Source of the DNA: Faecalibacterium sp. UBA1819
Lineage (GTDB): Bacteria; Bacillota; Clostridia; Oscillospirales; Ruminococcaceae
Direction: 5' to 3'
Assembly: GCA_002315015.1 (NCBI GenBank)
Contig: DCEX01000034.1
Coordinates: 1 to 49,531 of the forward strand
Length of the DNA: 49,531 nt
Of the stretch, positions 41,843 to 49,251 are shown in pieces; positions within the stretch are counted from its first letter, which is position 1, and every line of letters begins with the position of its first letter. The notes below the pieces were generated by a model. The model searched no databases, was not told the origin of the DNA, and saw nothing but the letters and a program-made list of their open reading frames with translations. Both the position numbers and the translations under genes were made by a program.

Positions 41843-42691
41843 TCACACGTTCTGCGGCGGTTTCCTGCGGATGCATACCGCAATTGGAGGCAGGCCGCTG
41901 CGCTGGGAAAAACATTCGGTCTGTACGCAAAATTCCGGCGGCAATCCCTGCACCCATTCCAATACAGCGTCACGCTCCACTGTCCCCTGCAATTTTCCCG
42001 AATAAGCGCATACTGTTAAAATTCCGCCGGGTTTCAGCAGCGAAAGCGCGGTATTCATCGCCGGGATGCTGCATTCCGGCATCGTAAAAAAGTCATGTGC
42101 GCCGCCGGGCAAATAGCCCAGATTAAACACAGCGGCATCCAGCCCCTCCCGCGGCACATACCTCGCCAAATTTGCATGGCTGTCCTGTACCACCTGTGCG
42201 TGCAGCCCTTCGCTGCGCAGACGCTCCTTTGTATTGTGTACGGCTTGCGCCTGAATATCCATAGCAACCACATGTCCCTGTGGCCCAACCAAACGGCAGA
42301 GCAGCACGGTGTCGTGTCCGTTTCCTGCGGTTGCGTCCAAGGCAAAGGTACCGGGAATTAAATACTGCTCCCAAAAATCATGCACCACCGAAAGAGCATT
42401 GCGCTGCTTTTCGGTTTCACGCCGGTAAACCCCTTCCCCCGCCGCGCGAAAGCCAAACTTTTCAAAAAATGCGCCTTCTTCACCTTCCACCTGCGCCGTT
42501 AACGTTTCCTTCAGCGGCACATTCAGCAGCACAAGGGTTCGTTTGAATAAAAAGGTTCCATATCCCTTTCTGCGCCACTTTGGGTCCACCCAGCAAGAAA
42601 CCTTGCCCTCACAAATCGACGCGCGCCCAATGACAGCGCCGCCCTTTTGCAGCAAACAGGTATCGCTGTCTGCTTCCCGCACTACCTGCAA
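41843..42691 (-). CDS. mnmM: GNAT acetyltransferase-MnmM (YtqB) methyltransferase fusion
   Basis: A 282-residue protein in two parts. Residues about 1-90 are a short GNAT acetyltransferase with the acyl-CoA loop WRRKGYG. Residues about 100-280 are a Rossmann methyltransferase of the YtqB family: FALDATAGNGHDTVLLCRLVG for SAM, VFNLGYLPGG as the substrate motif. B. subtilis YtqB is now known as MnmM, which methylates nm5s2U34 of tRNA. The start is TTG 42691 behind GAGGAGG; the frame continues upstream into the interspersed repeat but that part is spurious. The fusion is unusual. Confidence 0.82.
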   Translation of the reverse strand: MQVVREADSDTCLLQKGGAVIGRASICEGKVSCWVDPKWRRKGYGTFLFKRTLVLLNVPLKETLTAQVEGEEGAFFEKFGFRAAGEGVYRRETEKQRNALSVVHDFWEQYLIPGTFALDATAGNGHDTVLLCRLVGPQGHVVAMDIQAQAVHNTKERLRSEGLHAQVVQDSHANLARYVPREGLDAAVFNLGYLPGGAHDFFTMPECSIPAMNTALSLLKPGGILTVCAYSGKLQGTVERDAVLEWVQGLPPEFCVQTECFSQRSGLPPIAVCIRRKPPQNV

Positions 42692-42714
42692 AGCAATCCT
42701 CCTCTTTTTTAAAA

Positions 42715-42844
42715 AAACTGCCGCCTGATTCAAAAAGAAGTCAGGCTGCAAGGGGAAAAAGGCTTGGAAAAGGGGGCTGAGCCCTCTTTTCCATTTGTGA
42801 TAGGGATTCAGTTTGTCAAAAAGCGAAGCTTTTTCGACAAACTG
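42715..42844 (+). repeat. Interspersed ~130-bp repeat, copy 2
   Basis: The same element as 40191-40318 in opposite orientation. Shared blocks include AAAACTGCCGCCTGAT at the left end, GGCTGCAAGGGGAAAAAGG in the middle and GAAGCTTTT..CGACAAACTG at the right end. It lies 23 bp upstream of the GNAT-MnmM start. Confidence 0.82.
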
Positions 42845-42870
42845 AAGCTGCCGCAGTACTGCGGCAGCTT
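42845..42870 (-). terminator. 26-bp GC-rich palindrome, possible terminator
   Basis: AAGCTGCCGCAGT meets its exact complement without a loop. It directly follows repeat copy 2 and lies 43 bp after the GNAT gene's stop. No long T-run follows on the minus strand. Confidence 0.5.
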
Positions 42871-42912
42871 AAAATTATTTTTATTATAAATTTTGCTTGC
42901 AAAGAAAAATCA

Positions 42913-43341
42913 TCAAGCCAGCTCACGGGTAAAACAGTATTGCGAACGCAAGAACCCGCGCTGCTCCAAAAACTCTTGGCTGCGCACATTGACACGCGAG
43001 GAAGTCGCCGTCATCAGCGTACAGCCCATTTTTTTCATCTGCGTCGATAAATTCATCAAAAGCCCGGTGCCGACACCGCGGCCGCGGCATTCCTCACGCA
43101 CAAACAAGCTGTGAATGCACCCCACAAGCGCACAATCGGACAGCGACGCGCGCACTTCTGCATCCGCAAACCCGACCGGAATACCTCCATCATAGCCCAG
43201 TAAAATGCGTCTCGTCGGCTTTTCCAGCGCCTGCATCAAATAGGTTTGAAACAGCTCCCTGTCCAGCTCCTTGCGAACGGATAAGCAGAGCAGCGGATAC
43301 AGCTGATCCGCCTCCTCCATGGTAACATTGCGTACCAGCAT
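42913..43341 (-). CDS. GNAT N-acetyltransferase
   Basis: A 142-residue acetyltransferase with the acyl-CoA motif VREECRGRGVGTGLL and the later strand-helix pair RSQEFLEQRGFLRS. Substrate unknown. The ATG at 43341 follows AGAGGAG ten bases upstream. It lies 56 bp after rnfA and is probably the last gene of the rpe-rnfDEA transcript. Confidence 0.88.
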   Translation of the reverse strand: MLVRNVTMEEADQLYPLLCLSVRKELDRELFQTYLMQALEKPTRRILLGYDGGIPVGFADAEVRASLSDCALVGCIHSLFVREECRGRGVGTGLLMNLSTQMKKMGCTLMTATSSRVNVRSQEFLEQRGFLRSQYCFTRELA

Positions 43342-43397
43342 TGTAAAAAAACTCCTCTCATGCCCCAATGCGGCAAGCAGCTTTGCACTGTTTGCCT

Positions 43398-44006
43398 TTA
43401 AAAAGTTACTGTGTGGCCTGTCAATCCGTAAATCGCCAATGCCAAAATGCCAATATAAAGCAGCGTAACCGGCAGCCCGCGAAACATCTCGGGCACGCGG
43501 CTGTGGTCCAGCTTTCGCTGGCCTTCCGCCACCACCTGAACGGCCAAAACATAGCCCAATCCGCTGCCAATGGCAAATCCCATCGTCTGCTTAAAGTCAA
43601 AGCCCTGTGTTGCCGAAACCATCAGCGTACCCAAAATACAAGTATTAAACGTCGCCATGGGCAGCGCCGCCACGGCATGGCGGGCAATATGCACTTTGCG
43701 GATGGCCACCACCACGCCAAGCACTACAAAAAAAGCCACTGCGGCGCAAAGGGTAAAAATCAGCGGTCGGAAGTAAATTTGATAACTCCATCGATTCATC
43801 ATACCGGTGGCCAAATACCCCAGCGGAGCGCTGATAATCTGCACACAGCACAGCAGAATGCTAAAGGTGAGCGTGTCGGAATGATCCTCCACAATTTTCG
43901 TTAAGCGCGATACGCCAAGCGCACGGGTAAACACCGCGTTTTGTGCAAAAACCGCCATGATCATATACAGAAAAAAGTCAAAAATTGCCTGCATCAATTC
44001 TCTCAT
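43398..44006 (-). CDS. rnfA: RnfA-like membrane protein lacking the first Fe-S cysteine motif
   Basis: A 202-residue protein with six membrane segments, homologous in pattern to RnfA/NqrE. Near residue 26 it reads FTRALGVSRLTK where RnfA normally has FLGICPFLGVS, so the cluster Cys and its Pro are absent. C123 (FNTCILG) matches the second conserved Cys (TTNCAVLG). The C-terminus (VPEMFRGLPVTLLYIGILALAIYGL) is typical. ATG 44006 overlaps the rnfE stop by 4 bp. Last Rnf-type gene of the operon. Confidence 0.82.
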   Translation of the reverse strand: MRELMQAIFDFFLYMIMAVFAQNAVFTRALGVSRLTKIVEDHSDTLTFSILLCCVQIISAPLGYLATGMMNRWSYQIYFRPLIFTLCAAVAFFVVLGVVVAIRKVHIARHAVAALPMATFNTCILGTLMVSATQGFDFKQTMGFAIGSGLGYVLAVQVVAEGQRKLDHSRVPEMFRGLPVTLLYIGILALAIYGLTGHTVTF

Positions 44007-44650
44007 GTCTGTTGCTTCACCCCCAAAGCCATTTGGCGCTTCACAATGGAGGCCGCACTGCGCCACGCAGCAATCAGCAGGCCCAATAGGATAAACCCGC
44101 CCATGGGCAGCACCGCCAGCGGCAGCAGGCTGTACGACATCACAGCATGGCCAAACAGGCATCCTGTACCTAAAAACTCCCGAATGCCCGCAATCAAAAA
44201 CAAAGCTGCAATATAGCCCGCACTGGTAATCAAGCCTTTATTCAAAGCCGTTTTCACCCGTTCGCGCTGGGGGCGCTCATAGCGCTTGAGCACAATGGGG
44301 TCAGCGCACAGCAGCGGCAGGTAAAGCCCCATCAGCCCCAGCTGTGCCGGGGTGTAGAGTTGTCTTAACACGAACAAGGCGCCGATGTAAACCACACACG
44401 CGGAAAGCGCATACGTCAAGCCGCGGAATCGAAACAGCGAAAACCGCGTTAAAAAAGCAGCCAATACGCGCGTGGGAGTTAAAATCAACAGCAGCGCCAC
44501 AGCCAATATCACGGCGTTTTGCAGGCTCACAGCTGCCACCACCAGCGGCGCCAACCCAAGGCCCTGCATCACCACAGGGTTATTTAAAAATACACGGTCT
44601 TTTTTAATGCGGCGCGCCAGATCGGCCGCTTTCAGTTCTTCTTCATTCAC
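44003..44650 (-). CDS. rnfE: RnfE-like membrane protein lacking the Fe-S cysteines
   Basis: A 215-residue RnfE/NqrD-like protein with six membrane segments. The usual LGLCP reads GLGLAPLVV (Ala34), and the usual VVNCIILGR reads CADPIVLKR with Cys three places off, so both cluster ligands are missing or displaced. GIREFLGTGCLFG near residue 170 is the conserved REILGNGTLFG region. The start is GTG 44650 behind AAAGGAGG, overlapping rnfD by 8 bp. The first residues (EEELKAADLARRIKKDRVF) resemble RnfE N-termini. Confidence 0.85.
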   Translation of the reverse strand: MNEEELKAADLARRIKKDRVFLNNPVVMQGLGLAPLVVAAVSLQNAVILAVALLLILTPTRVLAAFLTRFSLFRFRGLTYALSACVVYIGALFVLRQLYTPAQLGLMGLYLPLLCADPIVLKRYERPQRERVKTALNKGLITSAGYIAALFLIAGIREFLGTGCLFGHAVMSYSLLPLAVLPMGGFILLGLLIAAWRSAASIVKRQMALGVKQQT

Positions 44651-45638
44651 CGTGCAGCGCCTCCTTTTTATGAGCTTTCGGCGCAAACCAACGGTCTAAA
44701 CAGCCGGAAAGCGCGTTCACCAGCAAAATGGCAAAACATACGGCAATGTCATAGCTGCCGAAATAGCGGAACGCCATTGTGGTCAATCCCACAGCCACGC
44801 CATATGCGAAATAAGCACGCCGGCTGCGCGGCCTTGTGGACGGGTCATTGATTAAAAACACCGCCGCGTACAGCATTGCACCGGTCAAAAGCTCGTATTT
44901 CACCGATTGATAACGCAAATAAAACTGTTCATACAGCGACGCCGTTTCCATCACATTTCCCACGCGCGGAAAAATCAGCGCAATAAAAAAACAGGTCAGC
45001 AAAAAGCCGGCCGGAATGGCAAGGTCAATCTCACGGCGCATCCACAAATACATCGCACAGGCAATAATCACCAAAATGGCCGTTGTTCCCATCGGCCCTG
45101 CATAATTGCCCAAAAGCAAGTTTGTCATGCGCACGTTTGGCATACCGCCTACACTCAGCGAATGAAACGTGCTGTCCGCCATCGTCGCATTGGCCGTGGA
45201 AAAAATATCAATATCGGTATACGGCACCGGATATTGCAGCATTTGTTCCGGCCAGCTTGCCGCCGCCGTACAATATCCCAACGCGGACAGATGGAAAGGG
45301 TAACTACCCCATCCGCCAAACGCCGCTTTGCCCACCAGCACCAGCACCGCCGTAGACGTTGCTACAATATAGTAAGGCACTGTGGCGGGGAACAGCATGG
45401 TCATCACCAACGCGGCGGGCACACTGGAATTTTCAGTTTGGTCGCGCTGAAAGCCGCGCAGCCAAGCCACCAAATAGTCGCACACGGTTGCCGTCACCAC
45501 GGCGGTAATGCACAGCACCGCCGGACGCGCGCCATACAAATAACACGCCATCACAAGCAGCGGCAGCATCATAAACACCATGTCGCGGTTGGCTTCATGC
45601 GCCGTGGGCATTTTCAAATATACTTTCCCTGTGCTCAT
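44643..45638 (-). CDS. rnfD: RnfD-like membrane protein
   Basis: A 331-residue RnfD/NqrB-like protein with about nine or ten membrane segments. In normal RnfD an FMN is covalently attached to Thr in a SGAT motif by ApbE. Here the matching part reads PNVRMTNLLLGN (T172), so the Thr may be kept but the motif is degenerate. AAFGGWGSYPFHLSALGYC is the conserved RnfD/NqrB segment. ATG 45638 overlaps the rpe stop by 4 bp. RnfB, RnfC and RnfG are not found nearby. Confidence 0.87.
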   Translation of the reverse strand: MSTGKVYLKMPTAHEANRDMVFMMLPLLVMACYLYGARPAVLCITAVVTATVCDYLVAWLRGFQRDQTENSSVPAALVMTMLFPATVPYYIVATSTAVLVLVGKAAFGGWGSYPFHLSALGYCTAAASWPEQMLQYPVPYTDIDIFSTANATMADSTFHSLSVGGMPNVRMTNLLLGNYAGPMGTTAILVIIACAMYLWMRREIDLAIPAGFLLTCFFIALIFPRVGNVMETASLYEQFYLRYQSVKYELLTGAMLYAAVFLINDPSTRPRSRRAYFAYGVAVGLTTMAFRYFGSYDIAVCFAILLVNALSGCLDRWFAPKAHKKEALHGE

Positions 45639-46300
45639 AGGCTGCTTTCTCCATGTTCACAAGCACTGCGAATGGCCAAAATTGCCTCTTTGCGGTTTTT
45701 TTTGCCAAACACGGCGCTGCCCGCCACCAGCACATCGGCACCGGCGCGCGTGCAAAGGGGCGCTGTATTAGCATCCACACCGCCATCCACTTGAATCATC
45801 AGCCCATCACCGGCGCGCTCACGCAGCGCGGCAATTTTATCCATTGCCTGCGGCATGAACTTCTGCCCGCCAAAGCCGGGCTCTACACTCATAATCAGCA
45901 CCATATCCAGCCGGTCAAGATACGGGAACACTTCTTCCACCGGGGTGGCGGGCTTCACCGATACCGCTGCCTTGCAGCCTGCGGCATGGATGGCCTCGAT
46001 GGTTTTTTCCACATCGCTGTCGGCTTCTAAATGAAAGGTAATTAAATCAGCCCCGGCGCGTGCAAACGCCTCGATATACTCCAGCGGACGGCGAATCATC
46101 AAATGAACATCATAAAAAGCGTCCACCGCCTTGGAAAGTCCCGCCAAAACAGGAATTCCCAATGACAAATTGGGCACAAAATCGCCGTCCATTACATCAA
46201 TATGAAGCCAGTCTGCGCCGGCATTTAAAACGTCGCGGCAATCCTGTGCCAAATACGCAAAATCCGCCGAAAGAATCGACGGTGCAATTTTCAAATTCAT
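45635..46300 (-). CDS. rpe: Ribulose-phosphate 3-epimerase
   Basis: A 221-residue TIM-barrel enzyme interconverting ribulose 5-phosphate and xylulose 5-phosphate. Conserved parts are APSILSADF, LHIDVMDGDFVPNLSLG with metal and proton-transfer residues, YDVHLMI, SVEPGFGGQKF and VDGGVDANTAP. AGGAGGC precedes ATG 46300; a longer frame to 46360 is not supported. It is first in a tightly coupled operon with rnfD, rnfE and rnfA. Confidence 0.95.
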   Translation of the reverse strand: MNLKIAPSILSADFAYLAQDCRDVLNAGADWLHIDVMDGDFVPNLSLGIPVLAGLSKAVDAFYDVHLMIRRPLEYIEAFARAGADLITFHLEADSDVEKTIEAIHAAGCKAAVSVKPATPVEEVFPYLDRLDMVLIMSVEPGFGGQKFMPQAMDKIAALRERAGDGLMIQVDGGVDANTAPLCTRAGADVLVAGSAVFGKKNRKEAILAIRSACEHGESSL

Positions 46301-46390
46301 GGTTATGCCTCCTGTAAGCTGTTGCACTCCAACCAAAAGCTTTCCCGTGCTTTTCCTCATGCCATGAGGTTTTTGGCGTTCGGGACTTTC

Positions 46391-46419
46391 AGTATACTAC
46401 AAAAAAGCAAAAAAATCAA
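46391..46419 (-). promoter_or_regulatory. Promoter of the rpe-rnfDEA operon
   Basis: On the minus strand TTGATT (46419-46414), 17-bp spacer, TATACT (46396-46391), start about 46384. Confidence 0.62.
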
Positions 46420-46428
46420 AAGCAGGGC

Positions 46429-46456
46429 ACGGGCGTCACTTTAAAAGGACGCCCGT
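46429..46456 (-). terminator. Terminator at the end of the sensor kinase gene
   Basis: ACGGGCGTC (46429-46437) pairs with GACGCCCGT (46448-46456). The right arm is inside the last codons of the kinase gene. A T-rich stretch follows on the minus strand after about ten bases. Confidence 0.6.
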
Positions 46457-47928
46457 ATTTCCTTGCTGTATTTCTTTTTTTCCGGTTTTTCCCCGGCGGG
46501 GAGCGTGAAAAAGAACGCACAATATTCGTCCTCATCGCTCTCCACCCAAATCTGTCCGCCGGACAGCTGAATGAGAACCTTACAAATGTGCAGCCCCAAG
46601 CCGCTCCCGGTGGTGTTCATGCCGCGGCTCTTGTCCTCTTTATAAAAGCGGTCAAATACATATTCCAGTGCATCCGAGGAAATTCCTTTTCCCGTATTGC
46701 GAATGCATACCGTTACCATGCCCTTCACTTTGGAAGCATCCACCGAAAAGGAAATTTCTCCTTCCGGCGGGGTAAACTTAATGGCGTTATCCAATAGGTT
46801 ATAAATCACCTGATGGACCAAATCCTGGTCGGCGTTGACAATGGTTCGCACCGGGGCAAAGCCTGCCAAACGGATATTTTTTTCTTTCAAACGCTGTTCT
46901 GCGGAAAAAACCGCGCTCGTCAAGCTTTCCCAAATATCGTAAGGCGCAGCATTCGGCTCATACTCACCGGCCTCCAGCTTGGTAATGTCCAGCATATTTT
47001 TCACAAGACGTGTCAAGCGCCCCGCTTCGTTTGATACAATTTCTAAATAGTGGCGGTAATCGTCCTGCGGAATGGTACCATCCAGCATTCCGTCCACAAA
47101 GCCTTTAATGCTTGTCATGGGCGTGCGCAGCTCGTGGGCGATATTACCCATAAAATTGCGCCGAGAGGTATCAATACGCTCTAAACTTTGCGCCATATTG
47201 TTAAACTGGATGGCGACCGCGGCCAATTCGTCATCGCCTTCTACCGGAACGCGCGCCGAAAAATCACCGCCGCCAAACTTACCCGCCGCCTCGGCCAAAC
47301 GGCGCAAAGGTGTGGTAAGACGCGAGGTGAGCACAATGGAAATCACGCTCGAGACCATCAGCATGAGTCCTGCTGAAAGCAAAAAAGTGGAAAACAAGTT
47401 TGCCAAAAATTCTGTCATGGTGTCGGCGTCGGCGGTGGCAAACACATAGCCTGTCAGCTCTCCGTTGATGCGCACCGGCCTTCCGGCAATGTACGAGCGT
47501 CCGGGCAAAAGGCCGTCCAGCGTGCCCATTTGCGTGTAGCGCCCATGGTTATATGCGCCCGCAACGGCCTTTTCCGGCAAATAAGCGTTAATGTAGTGTT
47601 CCTCAATATATTCCACACTGTCCCGCGTGCTTCCCAACACAATTTTGCCGTACACATCGGCCACAAAAATATTGTTGTTCGAGGCGCGTGCCGTCAGCGT
47701 CACTTCGCGGTTAATCAAGTCGTTGGCAATGTCGTAGTCGGGGGTTGTGCCGTAAACCTCCTGTAAAATTTGAATGGTGTTATCCACCGTCAAAAGCAAA
47801 CCCGCATCGCTTTGCGCCCGAAAAAACACCATCGAAAGATACATCTGAATAAAGCCCATCAGCGCGGTACTTGCAATCAGCAAAAGCGCCGTGGCATAAA
47901 AATAACGTGTGGTGATGCTCTTGCGCAC
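46441..47928 (-). CDS. Sensor histidine kinase
   Basis: A 495-residue membrane sensor kinase. Two membrane helices (about 10-35 and 180-200) enclose an extracellular sensor domain (36-178). HAMP covers 200-252, HisKA has H265 in IAHELRTP, and the ATPase part has NLLDNAIKF (N box), GKGISSDALEYVFDRFY (G1/F) and GSGLGLHICK (G2). The start is GTG 47928 behind GGGAGG. It follows the response regulator by 106 bp in the same direction; the signal is unknown. Confidence 0.93.
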   Translation of the reverse strand: MRKSITTRYFYATALLLIASTALMGFIQMYLSMVFFRAQSDAGLLLTVDNTIQILQEVYGTTPDYDIANDLINREVTLTARASNNNIFVADVYGKIVLGSTRDSVEYIEEHYINAYLPEKAVAGAYNHGRYTQMGTLDGLLPGRSYIAGRPVRINGELTGYVFATADADTMTEFLANLFSTFLLSAGLMLMVSSVISIVLTSRLTTPLRRLAEAAGKFGGGDFSARVPVEGDDELAAVAIQFNNMAQSLERIDTSRRNFMGNIAHELRTPMTSIKGFVDGMLDGTIPQDDYRHYLEIVSNEAGRLTRLVKNMLDITKLEAGEYEPNAAPYDIWESLTSAVFSAEQRLKEKNIRLAGFAPVRTIVNADQDLVHQVIYNLLDNAIKFTPPEGEISFSVDASKVKGMVTVCIRNTGKGISSDALEYVFDRFYKEDKSRGMNTTGSGLGLHICKVLIQLSGGQIWVESDEDEYCAFFFTLPAGEKPEKKKYSKEIRASF

Positions 47929-48034
47929 AGCATGGCCTCCCTTTGTTTCTGTATGCCGCCGCTCTAAAAACAGGCTGCCCTTACGTTTCGCAGTACGTTT
48001 TACCAGCTCCGGCCAAAACCGCCTGTTTGTGCGC

Positions 48035-48721
48035 TTAGTCCTTCACCTCAAACTTATAGCCTACGCCCCATACGGTTTTCAGCGACCAGTCGTCCGATGC
48101 GCCTTCCAATTTTTCACGCAGACGCTTCACATGGACGTCAATGGTGCGGGAATCGCCGTAATATTCAAACCCCCAAACCTCGTCCAAAAGCTGATCGCGC
48201 GTAAACACATGGTTGGGATGACTTGCCAAATAATATAAAAGCTCCAGCTCCTTGGGCGGTGCGTCCACCACTTTGCCCTTTACCTTCAATTCATAGCGGG
48301 ACAAATCCACGCTCAGGCAGTCATAGGTAATCTGTCCGCCTGCGGGGGCTTGCTCCGTGGGAGTGCAGCGGCGCAGCACCGCTTTGATGCGCGCAACCAC
48401 CTCTTTGGTGTCGAAGGGCTTTACCATATAGTCGTCTGCGCCCAGCTCCAGGCCCAGCACTTTATCAAAGGTTTCACCTTTTGCAGTCAGCATAATTACC
48501 GGGGTATTTCCTGCCGCGCGTACCTTGCGGCAAACCTCCCAGCCATCCATACGCGGCATCATCACGTCCAAAAGCAGCAAATCGGGCTTTTCCCTCTCAT
48601 ACATTTGAACGGCAGATTCGCCGTCGTTTGCAATGCAAATTTCATATCCTTCCTTTACGAGGTACAAGCGAAGCAGCTCACAAATATTTCTGTCGTCATC
48701 CGCAATCAAAATCTTTGCCAT
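48035..48721 (-). CDS. OmpR/PhoB-type response regulator
   Basis: A 228-residue regulator. The receiver has D52 (LLLLDVMMP) as phosphorylation site with DDD near residue 10 and K102-type Lys in VKPFD. The C-terminal winged helix (about 130-226) has LTPKELELL-like PPKELELLYYLASHP and SRTIDVHVKRLREKL. AAGGAGG precedes ATG 48721. Upstream of the kinase in one transcript; a minus-strand TATAAT at 48805-48800 is a candidate promoter without a good -35. Confidence 0.94.
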   Translation of the reverse strand: MAKILIADDDRNICELLRLYLVKEGYEICIANDGESAVQMYEREKPDLLLLDVMMPRMDGWEVCRKVRAAGNTPVIMLTAKGETFDKVLGLELGADDYMVKPFDTKEVVARIKAVLRRCTPTEQAPAGGQITYDCLSVDLSRYELKVKGKVVDAPPKELELLYYLASHPNHVFTRDQLLDEVWGFEYYGDSRTIDVHVKRLREKLEGASDDWSLKTVWGVGYKFEVKD

Positions 48722-48868
48722 GTCAAAACCTCCTTGCTGAGTGGTGTATCCCGCTCTTTTTCTCATTGATACATTCCGTTGCCACACTTATTCTATTTTA
48801 TTATAGCGAATAAATATGGATAAAAAAAGCCCTTGTTTCTTTTTTTACAAAAAAAACAGGCGGAATGA

Positions 48869-48897
48869 TTGCTTCTTGCCCGGCTTTCCTGTATAAT
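48869..48897 (+). promoter_or_regulatory. Promoter of the candidate small RNA
   Basis: TTGCTT (48869-48874), 17-bp spacer, TATAAT (48892-48897), predicted start G48904. No open reading frame with a ribosome site follows before the terminator. Confidence 0.65.
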
Positions 48898-48903
48898 AAC
48901 TAT

Positions 48904-49030
48904 GGAATGTACCCTTTATTTTGGGGTGTATTTTGCCGGCGGAGCGCTTTGAGGGAACCTATGCGCCCGCCCGGCTGCTCTTACATTTTGTATGCCTGCC
49001 CGGCTTTTCAGCCGTTGGCGGGCTTTTTGT
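48904..49030 (+). ncRNA. Candidate structured small RNA of ~127 nt
   Basis: Bounded by a promoter and a terminator. AATGTA (48906-48911) can pair with TACATT (48982-48987). Inside, GCCGG (48935-48939)/CCGGC (48971-48975), CGG (48940-48942)/CCG (48967-48969) and GCGC (48944-48947)/GCGC (48963-48966) stack into one long hairpin with a 15-base loop TTTGAGGGAACCTAT. The terminator stem GCCTGCC-CGGC...GCCG-GGCGGGC (48994-49023) ends in TTTTT. It does not match the SRP RNA core I know, and it is short for 6S RNA. Family unknown. Confidence 0.55.
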
Positions 49031-49068
49031 TTGGCCTTGAAAACTTTGTCCGGCGCTGTGCAAAAACC

Positions 49069-49097
49069 TTGAGCCTCCACACAAAATCTGCTATAAT
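49069..49097 (+). promoter_or_regulatory. Promoter before the truncated DsrE-like gene
   Basis: TTGAGC (49069-49074), 17-bp spacer, TATAAT (49092-49097). The leader contains a perfect 14-bp hairpin CACAACCCTTTCCC (49111-49124)/49130-49143 and a GGCGG..CCGCC hairpin (49159-49186) before the ribosome site AAGGAGAGAG. Confidence 0.68.
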
Positions 49098-49224
49098 GAA
49101 AAGCGTCTTCCACAACCCTTTCCCACCGCGGGAAAGGGTTGTGCATTGAAATCCCGTAGGCGGTTCGGCGCTGCGCTGATGCCGCCTTTGCCGATAAGCA
49201 AACTTTAAGGAGAGAGTACACCGT

Positions 49225-49251
49225 ATGAAATTAGGTATCGTAATATATTGA
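49225..49251 (+). pseudogene. Truncated start of a DsrE-family gene
   Basis: ATG 49225 is preceded by AAGGAGAGAG and a full promoter, but the frame MKLGIVIY stops after eight codons. MKLGIVIYSND is a common start of small DsrE/TusD-like sulfur proteins in Clostridia, so an inserted element has probably cut the gene here. From about 49250 base composition becomes A/T-rich. Confidence 0.5.

Noticed and set aside
42692..42751. N-terminal extension of the GNAT-MnmM protein
   Set aside because: The extra codons run into the interspersed repeat; TTG 42691 has a strong GAGGAGG site.
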